NCBI GenBank assembly: GCA_937951895.1
Contig: CALFER010000076.1
Span: 44,005-108,004 of the forward strand
Length of the DNA: 64,000 bases
Origin: an uncultured bacterium
GTDB taxonomy: Bacteria; CSSED10-310; CALFER01
Direction: 5' to 3'
Shown one piece after another: positions 17,361 through 25,712 of the stretch. The position numbers and the translations under genes were made by a program. The notes beneath the pieces were generated by a model. That model saw only the letters and a list, made by a program, of their open reading frames with translations. It searched no databases and was not told the DNA's origin. Within the stretch, counting starts at the first letter, position 1. Every line of letters starts with the position of its first letter.

Positions 17361-17446
17361 ATTTGTGGTGTCTTCTCCACGGAGAATCTCATTCGAATCA
17401 TTTCATATCAATACGTTAGAGCGTATTATCCGTTGAGCGACCCGGT

Positions 17447-17462
17447 TGGCATCAGCTTTGCT
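17447..17462 (+). promoter_or_regulatory. Sigma-54 (-24/-12) promoter of the ORP-like operon
   Basis: TGGCAT, 5 bases, TTGCT. The GG (17448-17449) and GC (17460-17461) are separated by exactly 10 bases, as sigma-54 requires. Expected start about 17473; the first ATG is at 17493, behind GGAAAGGAGGG. The fit to TGGCAC-N5-TTGCW has one mismatch. Confidence 0.85.
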
Positions 17463-17492
17463 CTTATCACTTTCCGGAAAGGAGGGCGCATC

Positions 17493-17996
17493 ATGATCGC
17501 TTTCGCCTGTTGGGACAATCGCATCGCACCGGTTTTCGATACCGCCGAAACCCTTGTCCTGCTCGAAACGCGATCCGATTCCGCTCATCGTCGGCAGGAA
17601 TCCCTGCCGTCCGGGAGTTCGATGCAACAGATTCGGATGCGCCTGACTGAATGTGCTGTCGACACGCTGATCTGCGGGGCGATTTCGCGCCCGCTCTTCG
17701 ATCATCTCACGTTCAGCGGAATGCGGGTCATTCCGTTCGTTTCGGGTGATCTGGACGAAGTAATCGAGGCTTTTTGCCGGAATCGGCTCGATTCCGACCG
17801 GTTTTCGATGCCGGGATGTTGCGGCCGCGGACGCAGGGCGGCGCACGGGCGTGGAAGCCATATACGCGGGAATGCCGGACCCGGCGGAGAATGCGGATGT
17901 CCGGCTTGTGGCTATCGGGAACCTCACGAGAGTGGGATTCCCTGTGTGGAACGTGTGTGTCCGAACTGCCGTACCGCGTTGGTGCGGCTGTCATGA
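17493..17996 (+). CDS. NifX/ORP-type protein with Cys-rich zinc-ribbon-like tail
   Basis: 167 residues. Residues 1-105 are a dinitrogenase iron-molybdenum cofactor (NifX/NifB C-terminal, ORP-like) domain: MIAFACWDNRIAPVFDTAE at the start, then LICGAISRPLFDHL. The tail holds a CCGRGRR stretch and two Cys pairs (CGCPAC and CVERVCPNC), so a zinc ribbon or cluster site is likely. It is the first gene after the sigma-54 promoter. Members of the family carry or insert Mo/Fe-S clusters in anaerobes. It is one of three such domains in this operon. Confidence 0.8.
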   Translation: MIAFACWDNRIAPVFDTAETLVLLETRSDSAHRRQESLPSGSSMQQIRMRLTECAVDTLICGAISRPLFDHLTFSGMRVIPFVSGDLDEVIEAFCRNRLDSDRFSMPGCCGRGRRAAHGRGSHIRGNAGPGGECGCPACGYREPHESGIPCVERVCPNCRTALVRLS

Positions 17997-18010
17997 AAGG
18001 AGATTTGAAC

Positions 18011-18325
18011 ATGCCAAGAGGAGATGGAACAGGACCGAGAGGAATGGGACCGATGAGCGGTCGTAGAGCGGGATTCTGTGCGGGTTTCGGTATGGCGGGC
18101 TATGCCAATCCGATTCAGGGTCGTGGAATGGGGATGGGTTTTGGGCGTGGGATGGGTCGCTGGCGCGGGTTCGCGGCCTATCCGCCGCAACCGATGGCCG
18201 TTGAACCGGAAATGGAAGCCGACACGCTGCGAAACCAGCTTGATGCCCTGAAAACGACGCTCGACACGATCCAGAAGCGACTCGATCAGATCGAAAAGAG
18301 CGCGCCAAAGGAGGCGACCACGTGA
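18011..18325 (+). CDS. DUF5320-type Gly/Met-rich protein with coiled-coil tail
   Basis: 104 residues. The N-terminus PRGDGTGPRGMGPMSGRRAGFCAGF is the hallmark of DUF5320 proteins, commonly encoded beside NifX/ORP and MinD-like genes. The middle is rich in Gly, Met and Arg. Residues about 68-98 form a short coiled coil (LRNQLDALKTTLDTIQKRL). No catalytic residues are visible, so a scaffold role in the cluster complex is plausible. RBS AAAGGAG. It overlaps the next gene by 4 bp (GTGA). Confidence 0.75.
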   Translation: MPRGDGTGPRGMGPMSGRRAGFCAGFGMAGYANPIQGRGMGMGFGRGMGRWRGFAAYPPQPMAVEPEMEADTLRNQLDALKTTLDTIQKRLDQIEKSAPKEATT

Positions 18326-18684
18326 AAGTCGCTCTGACCACAACCGGCTCCAATCTGTCAGATCCTCTCGAACCGCGATTCGGTCGCGCCCCCAAATTCC
18401 TCGTCTACGATCTCGATTCGGATACCTTCATGGTCCTCGACAACAACAAGAATCTCAATGCGGTTCAAGGCGCCGGCATCCAGTCCGCCGATACCATCGC
18501 CCGGATCGGCGCTTCGGCACTCATCACCGGGCATTGCGGGCCCAAAGCCTTCCGCGTTCTCAGTGCGGCCGGTGTCAAGGTGTACGCGTCGTCCGCTCGA
18601 ACGGTCGAGGAAGCGATCGATTTGTTCCGGCAGGGTAAGCTCAACGAGACCCAATCTGCGGATGTCGAGGGACATTGGGTGTGA
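18322..18684 (+). CDS. NifX/ORP-family dinitrogenase iron-molybdenum cofactor domain protein
   Basis: 120 residues, a single NifX/ORP domain: MKVALTTTGSNLSDPLEPRFGRAPKFLVYD, then GAGIQSADTIARIGASALITGHCGPKAFRVL, the segment that contacts the cluster in this family. ORP of Desulfovibrio has this size and fold and holds a Mo-Cu sulfide cluster; which metal is bound here cannot be told. GTG start, coupled to the DUF5320 gene by GTGA; its own stop overlaps the next gene in the same way. Confidence 0.85.
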   Translation: MKVALTTTGSNLSDPLEPRFGRAPKFLVYDLDSDTFMVLDNNKNLNAVQGAGIQSADTIARIGASALITGHCGPKAFRVLSAAGVKVYASSARTVEEAIDLFRQGKLNETQSADVEGHWV

Positions 18685-19523
18685 TCATCGCGATCGCATC
18701 GGGGAAAGGTGGAACCGGAAAAACAACTCTCTCTGTCAATCTCGCACTCGCCGCACATGAACCCATCCAGTTGCTGGATTGTGACGTCGAAGCACCCAAC
18801 GCGCATCTGTTTCTGAACCCTTTCGTCATCGAGTCGACTGTCGTGCACGTGCCGATCCCGGTGGTCGACGAATCGGCCTGCGATGGGTGCGGTGAGTGCG
18901 GAAGGATGTGCGAGTATCACGCGATCGTCTCGTTCGGCAGCGTCCCGCTCGTGTTCCCGGAGATGTGCCACGGATGCGGAGGCTGCATGCGGGTGTGTCC
19001 CCGGCATGCAATATCGGAAAAAGGACATCGGATTGGAGAAGTCCATGTTTCGACGGTTGGGCATATCACGCTGATCGAAGGCAAAATCGATGTCGGAATC
19101 GCCATGGCGCCGCCTCTGATCCGGGCGGTCAAATCGCGACTGTCAGCCTCCGTCCCTGTCCTGCTCGATGCCCCCCCGGGGACATCCTGCCCCGTCATTG
19201 CATCGATTCGCGATGCTGATTTCGTCATTCTGGTGACCGAACCAACCGCCTTCGGTCTCCATGACCTGAGTCTTGCGGTCGACATGACGCGCGCCCTGCA
19301 TCGTCCTTTTGCCGTTGTTGTCAATCGGATGGGGATCGGCGATGATCGCGTGCATCGATTCTGCCGGGAGGAGGGGATCCGGATTCTGGCGGAAATTCCC
19401 GATGACAGGCGGATCGCCGAGGCGTATTCGGAGGGCAGATCGATTGTCGATGCGATTCCTGCGTATCGCGGCCTTTTTCATTCCATCCTGAATCAAATCG
19501 GTATCGTGTCCCTCTCACTTTAA
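18681..19523 (+). CDS. MinD-like P-loop ATPase with 2x[4Fe-4S] ferredoxin insert (first copy)
   Basis: About 280 residues. A deviant Walker A, SGKGGTGKTT, near the start is followed by DCDVEAPN. A ferredoxin insert holds two Cx2Cx2Cx3C sets (CDGCGECGRMC and CHGCGGCMRVCP) at about 60-110. The ATPase core then resumes with LLDAPPGTSCPVIAS. This architecture is known from the ORP operons, where two such ATPases occur together. The GTG at 18681 overlaps the preceding stop (GTGA). Predicted cytoplasmic; it probably powers cluster assembly or transfer to NifX/ORP partners. Confidence 0.88.
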   Translation: MIIAIASGKGGTGKTTLSVNLALAAHEPIQLLDCDVEAPNAHLFLNPFVIESTVVHVPIPVVDESACDGCGECGRMCEYHAIVSFGSVPLVFPEMCHGCGGCMRVCPRHAISEKGHRIGEVHVSTVGHITLIEGKIDVGIAMAPPLIRAVKSRLSASVPVLLDAPPGTSCPVIASIRDADFVILVTEPTAFGLHDLSLAVDMTRALHRPFAVVVNRMGIGDDRVHRFCREEGIRILAEIPDDRRIAEAYSEGRSIVDAIPAYRGLFHSILNQIGIVSLSL

Positions 19524-19534
19524 GGAGATCAGTC

Positions 19535-19795
19535 ATGCCGACATACGAATACGTTTGCGGGAAGTGCGGGTCACGTTTCGAACGGAGGCAATCGATATCC
19601 GATCCCCCGCTGGTCGAATGCGATTCCTGCCATGGCCCGTTGAAACGGGTGATCAGCGGCGGTGCGGGGTTCATCATGAAAGGCGGCGCTCAGCATCATT
19701 CGTCTCGGACCGGATGTTCGCTTGAGACACACGGCAGAACCTGCTGCGGGCGCTCGGAACGGTGCGGAAAACCCTCCTGCGATGATCCTGCATGA
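19535..19795 (+). CDS. FmdB-family zinc-ribbon protein
   Basis: 86 residues. MPTYEYVCGKCGSRFE and VECDSCHGPLKRVISGG give the two CxxC knuckles of FmdB-type putative regulatory proteins. The C-terminal tail adds a second Cys-rich part (TCCGRSERCGKPSC), longer than the family norm and possibly metal-binding. RBS AAGGAG 8 bases before the ATG. It lies between the first MinD-like ATPase and the radical SAM gene, so it is part of the same operon. Confidence 0.8.
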   Translation: MPTYEYVCGKCGSRFERRQSISDPPLVECDSCHGPLKRVISGGAGFIMKGGAQHHSSRTGCSLETHGRTCCGRSERCGKPSCDDPA

Positions 19796-19802
19796 ATCCC
19801 CA

Positions 19803-20810
19803 ATGAATCAACACGATCACAGATTCGCTTTCGGGGTCGTCCCCTCACGGCGACTCGGAAACAGTCTCGGGATTAACTCGATTCCTTATAAAACCTGCAG
19901 CTACGACTGTTCGTACTGCCAGGTCGGTCCGACTGTGGGTCGGACGATTGACCGGCGGCGTTTCTTTCCGGTCGAAACGATCATCCGGGCCGCATCAGGA
20001 TGCATGGCACCTGAGCATGCTCCTCCTCCCTGCATCGACTTCATCACGATAGTCCCGGATGGTGAACCGACACTCGACGCCGAACTCGGTTCCCTCATCG
20101 AGCAGCTTCATACGCTCAGTCACCGCGTCGCCGTGATCACAAACGGATCGTTGCTCTGGCGGGAGGATGTCAGGGAAGACCTCATGGCAGCTGACTGGAT
20201 CAGTGTCAAGATCGATACGATCGATCCGGATATCTGGCGACGGATCAACCGCCCTCACGAGTCGCTTGATCTCACACGGATTCTCGAAGGGATAAGTCGC
20301 TTTGCACAAGCATTTACCGGAACACTGGTTACTGAAACCATGCTGGTCGATGGATTCAATCACTCCGACACATCGATCGAAAATCTCGCAGGATTCATCC
20401 GATCGCTTCACCCTTCCAAAGCCTATCTCAGCATTCCGATTCGGCCGCCTGTTCGGAGCGGCGTGCGTCCACCCGACGCAAGCAGGTTGACCAGAGTGAT
20501 TTCGATCATGGCTGAACACGGTGTTCCGGTTGTCGACCTGTTCGAGCATGAATCCGATCCCTTCCAGATATCATCGGATCTCGAAAACCAGTTGCTCGGC
20601 ATCACCGCCGTTCATCCGATCCGGGAAGAGGCATTGCTGGATATCGTGACCCGTTCTGGAATGGATTGGGAGGTGATCCGAAACATGATCGAAAACGGTC
20701 TGTTGATTCGAACCGTTCACAACGGGCACGTTTTTTATCGGAAGGCACACAGGCAAAAGGATATCTCGGGAACAGAACCAATCGGGGGTAAGGAGATGGT
20801 CGATGCATGA
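19803..20810 (+). CDS. Radical SAM protein with C-terminal winged-helix-like region
   Basis: About 335 residues. The radical SAM motif Cx3Cx2C is CSYDCSYC at about 36-43 of the chosen start, followed by family features such as DFITIVPDGEPTLDAELG and VAVITNGSLLW. The group resembles COG0731-type oxidoreductases. The last 70 residues look like a winged helix (LDIVTRSGMDWEVIRNMIENGLLIRTVHNGHVFYRK). Two starts are possible, 19782 and 19803; neither has a strong RBS, and 19803 avoids overlapping the FmdB gene. In this cluster it may modify a protein or build a cluster precursor. Its 3' end overlaps the next gene by 8 bp. Confidence 0.82.
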   Translation: MNQHDHRFAFGVVPSRRLGNSLGINSIPYKTCSYDCSYCQVGPTVGRTIDRRRFFPVETIIRAASGCMAPEHAPPPCIDFITIVPDGEPTLDAELGSLIEQLHTLSHRVAVITNGSLLWREDVREDLMAADWISVKIDTIDPDIWRRINRPHESLDLTRILEGISRFAQAFTGTLVTETMLVDGFNHSDTSIENLAGFIRSLHPSKAYLSIPIRPPVRSGVRPPDASRLTRVISIMAEHGVPVVDLFEHESDPFQISSDLENQLLGITAVHPIREEALLDIVTRSGMDWEVIRNMIENGLLIRTVHNGHVFYRKAHRQKDISGTEPIGGKEMVDA

Positions 20811-21681
20811 GTATGTCATTATCAGCGGAAAGGGTGGGACGGGTAAAACGAGTATGACCGCGTCGTTTGCGTATCTTGCGGGGCAATCCGTCATCGTGGA
20901 CTGCGACGTCGATGCCGCCGACCTGCATCTCGTTCTGTCCCCCCGGATCGTCACGCAGCATGAGTTTTTCAGCGGACATGAAGCGCGTATCCGCGAGGAT
21001 CTCTGTACCGGATGCGGGGTATGTCACGAGGTGTGTCGCTTTGAAGCGGTTCATGACATTTCGAAACCCGATGGAACAACAGGGTACCGCATCGATCCGA
21101 TCGCCTGTGAAGGCTGCGGGGTCTGTGTGCGATTCTGTCCGGCGAAGGCGATTGACTTTCCGGAAAAGCGCTGCGGGACGTGGATGATTTCCGAAACCCG
21201 CTGCGGTCCGATGGTGCATGCCCGGTTGGGGGTTGCCGCCGAGAATTCCGGGAAACTGGTGTCGACGGTCCGCCGGGAAGCGCGTCGGCTGGCTGAAACG
21301 CAGCATCGGTCGCTGATCCTGGTCGATGGTCCGCCCGGGATCGGCTGCCCCGTTATCGCATCCCTGACCGGCGCCACAAAAGTGCTCGTGGTCACCGAAC
21401 CGACCGTATCGGGTGAGCACGATCTGAAGCGGGTGCTCGCCTTGACCCGCCATTTCAGAATCCCGACTGCGATCTGCGTCAACAAATGGGATCTCAATCC
21501 ACACCTGACGGACCGGATCGAAGCCGTCGCTCTCGAATCGGGCGCACGCGTTGCCGGCAGGGTGCGATATGATTCCGGAGTAACCGCCGCGCAGCTTCAG
21601 CAGCGATCAGTAGTTGAAACTTCCGCGCCGAGCGCGCGCGATATCGTAACGACCTGGCATCAAATTCAGGAGGCATCGTAG
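20803..21681 (+). CDS. MinD-like P-loop ATPase with 2x[4Fe-4S] ferredoxin insert (second copy)
   Basis: 292 residues, paralogous to the protein at 18681. Walker A is SGKGGTGKTS, then VDCDVDAADLHLVL. Two ferredoxin motifs follow (CTGCGVCHEVC and CEGCGVCVRFCP), then LVDGPPGIGCPVIASLTGA. The presence of two different copies matches the pair in the Desulfovibrio ORP operons, which suggests a heterodimer. The ATG at 20803 overlaps the radical SAM gene, behind GGTAAGGAG. Confidence 0.88.
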   Translation: MHEYVIISGKGGTGKTSMTASFAYLAGQSVIVDCDVDAADLHLVLSPRIVTQHEFFSGHEARIREDLCTGCGVCHEVCRFEAVHDISKPDGTTGYRIDPIACEGCGVCVRFCPAKAIDFPEKRCGTWMISETRCGPMVHARLGVAAENSGKLVSTVRREARRLAETQHRSLILVDGPPGIGCPVIASLTGATKVLVVTEPTVSGEHDLKRVLALTRHFRIPTAICVNKWDLNPHLTDRIEAVALESGARVAGRVRYDSGVTAAQLQQRSVVETSAPSARDIVTTWHQIQEAS

Positions 21682-21682
21682 T

Positions 21683-22981
21683 ATGAATTCGAATCCGATC
21701 ACCGGTATGTCAGCTCTGGCAACCGAACTTGCCGTGCATCCAAAAAACGCGAACCCTCTCCCGGATTTCAGTTCCCATGGAACGATCAAAGGTCCCTGCG
21801 GAGACACCATGGCGATCTGGCTGGCATTCCGAGGGGATCGTGTGGCTGGCGCCTCGTTCGTGACCGACGGGTGCGGATCATCACGGGCCTGTGCCAGCAT
21901 GGCCACGATCCTGGCTGAAGGCAAAACACTCGATGAAGTTGAAGCAATCCGCCAGGAGGACATATTGACCGCATTGGGAGGTATTCCGGCGGAGTATCAG
22001 CATTGTGCATTGCTGGCAACGGATACGCTGAAAAAAGCGTGCAAAAGCTACCGTCAGAACCGAATCGTTTTCAAATCGGCCGCTCCCCATGCCGCATCGT
22101 CCTGCTCCTCATGTAAAAATGCGGATTGCAGCGCGGCATCCAGACTGAAAGATGAGACTGACGAAGACTATGCAGATCGCCGGCAATTGCAGGCCAGATT
22201 GTGCCGGATCGAGCGGAAAATCGTCGTGCTGTCCGGAAAAGGCGGCGTCGGGAAAAGCACTGTCGCGGTCAATCTCGCCTGTGCACTCATGCTCTCGGGT
22301 AAAAAAGTCGGATTGCTCGATGTGGATATTCACGGTCCGAGCATTCCCACCATGTTGAATCTCTCCGAAGCGCGACTCCAGGGAAACCGCGACGGTTTCC
22401 TGCCGATCGAAATCGGTGATCTCAAGGTCATGTCTCTGGGATTTCTTCTCAGGAACCAAGACGATGCCGTGATCTGGCGCGGGCCGATGAAAATGGGTGT
22501 GATCAAACAGTTTCTGAAGGATGTTCAGTGGGGCGATCTGGACTATCTCATCATCGATTCTCCGCCGGGAACCGGTGACGAGCCGCTCTCGGTATGCCAG
22601 CTCATCGGCTCCCTCGATGGCGCCGTCATCGTCACGACACCTCAGAAGGTCGCTTCGGTCGATGTGCGCAAATCGGTTTCCTTCTGCAGGCAACTGCGCG
22701 TGCCGGTGATTGGTGTCGTCGAGAACATGAGCGGATTTGTGTGCCCGAAGTGCGGGGAGATCACCCAGATTCTGCCGGCTGGCGGTGGACGGGCGATTGC
22801 TCAAGACATGAATGTGCCGTTCCTGGGTGCTATTCCACTGGATCCTTCGATCGCCGAGGCGGGTGACGAAGGCAAGGCATTCATTCATCACTGGATGGAT
22901 ACCGCGACCGCGCAGATCATGAACCGTATCATATCGAACATCGCATCGATCGATCCCGGCACACCCTCGCAGGGATCATGA
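21683..22981 (+). CDS. NifU/IscU-like scaffold fused to Mrp/NBP35 iron-sulfur carrier ATPase
   Basis: 432 residues. Residues about 25-125 are an IscU/NifU-N-like domain with the three cluster Cys in place (GPCGDTM, DGCGSSRACAS and HCALLATD). A linker with CSSCKNADC follows. The Mrp ATPase has Walker A SGKGGVGKST, IHGPSIP, IDSPPGTGDEP and the dimer-bridging Cys pair in FVCPKCG. It should assemble a cluster on the scaffold part and deliver it through the ATPase. In Desulfovibrio the Mrp of this cluster carries an ORP domain at its C-terminus; here the ORP-type domain is a separate gene 16 bases downstream and a NifU part is added at the front. It follows the MinD-like gene by 1 base. Confidence 0.88.
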   Translation: MNSNPITGMSALATELAVHPKNANPLPDFSSHGTIKGPCGDTMAIWLAFRGDRVAGASFVTDGCGSSRACASMATILAEGKTLDEVEAIRQEDILTALGGIPAEYQHCALLATDTLKKACKSYRQNRIVFKSAAPHAASSCSSCKNADCSAASRLKDETDEDYADRRQLQARLCRIERKIVVLSGKGGVGKSTVAVNLACALMLSGKKVGLLDVDIHGPSIPTMLNLSEARLQGNRDGFLPIEIGDLKVMSLGFLLRNQDDAVIWRGPMKMGVIKQFLKDVQWGDLDYLIIDSPPGTGDEPLSVCQLIGSLDGAVIVTTPQKVASVDVRKSVSFCRQLRVPVIGVVENMSGFVCPKCGEITQILPAGGGRAIAQDMNVPFLGAIPLDPSIAEAGDEGKAFIHHWMDTATAQIMNRIISNIASIDPGTPSQGS

Positions 22982-22997
22982 ACGAAGGAGAATCAGG

Positions 22998-23336
22998 ATG
23001 AAGATCGCTATTCCATTGGCTCAAGGAAAATTGTCGCTGCATTTCGGTCATTGCGAGCAGTTCGCGATGATCGATGTTGACGCCGGTACGAAGACAATCG
23101 TTCACAGAGAGGATATCGTCGCCCCGCCGCATGAACCCGGCCTGTTGCCGAGATGGCTTGCCGAGCGTGGAGCCGACATGATCATTGCAGGCGGCATGGG
23201 GCAGCGCGCGCAGAGTCTTTTCGAGCAGAATCGGATCGAGGTGTTGATCGGCGCTCCTTCCGACACGCCGGAGCGACTGGTGGAGGCATACCTCGGTGGA
23301 ACACTCCAGTCCGGGGACAATGTGTGCGACCATTAA
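22998..23336 (+). CDS. NifX/ORP-family protein downstream of Mrp
   Basis: 112 residues, a single NifX/ORP domain: MKIAIPLAQGKLSLHFGHCEQFAMIDVD, then WLAERGADMIIAGGMGQRAQSLFEQNRIEVLIGA. The HFGHC motif supplies His and Cys at the expected metal edge. RBS AAGGAGAATCAGG. This is the last gene of the operon. It corresponds to the C-terminal domain of the fused MrpORP of Desulfovibrio and is the likely recipient of the cluster carried by the preceding protein. Confidence 0.85.
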   Translation: MKIAIPLAQGKLSLHFGHCEQFAMIDVDAGTKTIVHREDIVAPPHEPGLLPRWLAERGADMIIAGGMGQRAQSLFEQNRIEVLIGAPSDTPERLVEAYLGGTLQSGDNVCDH

Positions 23337-23359
23337 AATAATCAGCCATCGGGGCGAAT

Positions 23360-23381
23360 ACTGAGACGATACTGAGACGAT
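23360..23381 (+). repeat. Two tandem copies of an 11-bp unit
   Basis: ACTGAGACGAT occurs twice in a row in the 138-base gap between the ORP-like operon and the next gene. No terminator stem with a T-run is visible in this gap. Confidence 0.6.
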
Positions 23382-23474
23382 CGTTCCGTACGTTCATCAC
23401 AGGGATGCCTGCTTGGATCAATGTGTCCGGCATGCCAGGGAACATATGGATGATTCCGAAGGAGGAACGATCGC

Positions 23475-25712
23475 ATGAAACAAATGGAGTTCGTCTGCGC
23501 GCGACCGATGGGATGGATTGAGTCGACAGATCATGAGCGGGAAGCAGGATGTCGGTTCGCGACACTGATCATCCTGAGTATCCTGGCTCTCTGTATTGCC
23601 TGTGGACCCATGCAGGCGATGGTTGCTCAGGATAATCCGGACGTCCGGGTCCTGATGCTCATTCCTCATCATTGGGGAGCGAACACGATTCTCAATCTCA
23701 ACAACTTCAAAAGCATGGGTTGGAATCTGACTGCGGCGGGTCTGACTCAGGATGTCGAGCCGTGTGCATGGTTCAAAAACAGCACCGGCGTCTCCTCTTT
23801 CCATACGGACGTTCTGATCTCGGACATCGACGATGTCAGCCGGTATGATGTCCTCGCGATCATGTCATCGAGCAGTCGGTATGGACAGAATCCCTACGGC
23901 GATCTTCTCGGGAGTCCCGAAACACTGACTCTGGTGCAGTCTGCGGTTCAGAACGGATTGGTTGTCTGGGCGACCTGTGCCGGTGTGCGGGTTCTGGCTG
24001 CGGCGGATGTGATCGAGGGTCGCAACGTGGTGGGATCGGCTCGATTTGCCGCCGAGTATGCCGCTGCCGGCGCAACCTTTCTCGGCGACGACCACGCCCC
24101 GGTCATCGATGGCCCGATCGTGACGGCTGTTCGTGGTAACTACTATAACTATCACATCGCCGAGGCGATCGCCGTGGCTCTCGAACAACAGCCTGCCCGG
24201 TATCGACCCCTCGGAAAAGAAACGATCGAGTTGAATCAGCGGGATCTGCAGTGGTCGAACATCGACTGGGGAAAGGCGTTCGGGACGGACGCATCGATCT
24301 GCGTGCGCGGTGTTTGTGCCGGCGAGGATGGCGGGTACGCCCTGGTTGGAATGATATCGACAATCGGGGGTTCAGATCTGATTCTGATCCTTGTCGATGC
24401 GTCCGGGAATCTGATCCGGTCGAAACAATTCGGCGGGGAACGCACGGATGACGGACACGCGATCTGCTCAGCCGCGGACGGGGGATATGTTCTTGCTGGT
24501 GTCAGCAACTCGTTTTCGTCGGATGGAAACCGTGATTTTTATGTTGTCCGGACAACGGCCCGGGGGGATCTCGTGTGGCAGAAGACCTTTGGCGGTTCCG
24601 CACTCGACTCGGCAAGCTCGGTTTGCCGGATCGAAAACGGCGGATATGTCATCTGCGGACGGACGGAAACCAAAGGTGCGGGTGAAGACGATGCCTGGAT
24701 CATCCGAATAGACGATACGGGCGGGATGGTCTGGGAGGCGATTTTCGGCGGAACCCGCACGGATTCAGCAACGTATGTGACGGAATCCCGCGATGGCAAT
24801 GTTCTCGTGAGCATCGCCTGCGGATCTCCGGAATACAGCTCGAAAAACATGGATGATGCCATCCTTGCACTCGATTCATCCGGCCGTCCGCTCTGGTGGC
24901 ATACATACAACAACGAATCCGGAGAAGGGTACGATTATCCGATGTCCCTCATCGAGACGGCTGATCGCGGGATCGTGATCACCGGATCGAGTGACACGAC
25001 TGTTCCGGTGGATTGCACGATCATCAAAACCGGACCGGATGGTACCCCGGAATGGACTCGGACCGAGGAAGGATCCTTTCATGAATTCGGAATACACACG
25101 ATCGAATTGAATGATGGAACCATAAGCCTCGCGAACATCGATCAACCGGATCAATGGAATACCGACGCATGGCTGATCCGCCACGAGCGCACCGGCTCGG
25201 TTCGATGGGATCGGATCGCAGGAGGTGTTGAACATGATTGGGCGACCGCCATGTGCCGATCGACTGATTCCAGTATCATTGTCGTCGGTCACACACAGTC
25301 GGTTTCATTGGATTGCCATGAGGCATTCATTGCGAAAATCCCCGCGGATTTCCTGTCTGTTCCTTCGGTCGAACTCGTGATGCCATCTGATTCGTTCGGC
25401 CCCGGTGATCTGTTTTCGATGGATGTCAGGATCTGGAACCCTGGCCTTGAAACGGTTCACTCGATTCCGCTATTCGTGATCCTGGACGTTTACGGTGCGT
25501 TCTTTTTCTTCCCCGGATGGACTCGAGAGGCGGATTGGGAGAAAATCGATGTCCGGCCGGGAGCGGATCAGCACAGCGTGATCGGTCAATTCGAATGGCC
25601 CGGAGATGCTGGTTCAGCCGAGGGAATCGGAGTCTACGCCGCTATGACCGATTCTGCTGTGACCGAACTCTGGGGTGAATACGATCATCTCACGTTCGGC
25701 TGGCATCCATGA
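23475..25712 (+). CDS. Exported DJ-1/amidotransferase-like plus propeller-repeat protein with shared C-terminal domain
   Basis: 745 residues. A long N-terminal region leads to a hydrophobic segment (about 31-48). Residues about 55-235 resemble a DJ-1/PfpI or ThuA-like Rossmann domain, with a nucleophile-elbow-like VVWATCAGVRVLAAADV. Residues about 250-620 are six or seven propeller-like repeats (DGGYALVG ... LILVDASGN ... FGGERTDDGHAIC; DGGYVLAG ... GDLVWQKTFGG). The last 114 residues are the shared C-terminal domain (GPGDLF, FVILDVYGAFFFFPGW, FEWPGD, TFGWHP). RBS GAAGGAGG. Its 3' end overlaps the convergent regulator gene by 23 bp. The domain combination is unusual; the biochemical role is unknown. 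Confidence 0.72.
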   Translation: MKQMEFVCARPMGWIESTDHEREAGCRFATLIILSILALCIACGPMQAMVAQDNPDVRVLMLIPHHWGANTILNLNNFKSMGWNLTAAGLTQDVEPCAWFKNSTGVSSFHTDVLISDIDDVSRYDVLAIMSSSSRYGQNPYGDLLGSPETLTLVQSAVQNGLVVWATCAGVRVLAAADVIEGRNVVGSARFAAEYAAAGATFLGDDHAPVIDGPIVTAVRGNYYNYHIAEAIAVALEQQPARYRPLGKETIELNQRDLQWSNIDWGKAFGTDASICVRGVCAGEDGGYALVGMISTIGGSDLILILVDASGNLIRSKQFGGERTDDGHAICSAADGGYVLAGVSNSFSSDGNRDFYVVRTTARGDLVWQKTFGGSALDSASSVCRIENGGYVICGRTETKGAGEDDAWIIRIDDTGGMVWEAIFGGTRTDSATYVTESRDGNVLVSIACGSPEYSSKNMDDAILALDSSGRPLWWHTYNNESGEGYDYPMSLIETADRGIVITGSSDTTVPVDCTIIKTGPDGTPEWTRTEEGSFHEFGIHTIELNDGTISLANIDQPDQWNTDAWLIRHERTGSVRWDRIAGGVEHDWATAMCRSTDSSIIVVGHTQSVSLDCHEAFIAKIPADFLSVPSVELVMPSDSFGPGDLFSMDVRIWNPGLETVHSIPLFVILDVYGAFFFFPGWTREADWEKIDVRPGADQHSVIGQFEWPGDAGSAEGIGVYAAMTDSAVTELWGEYDHLTFGWHP

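Noticed and set aside
17373..17386. TTCTCCacGGAGAA as a terminator for the activator gene
   Set aside because: The stem has only a two-base loop and no T-run follows, so it is not a normal Rho-independent terminator.
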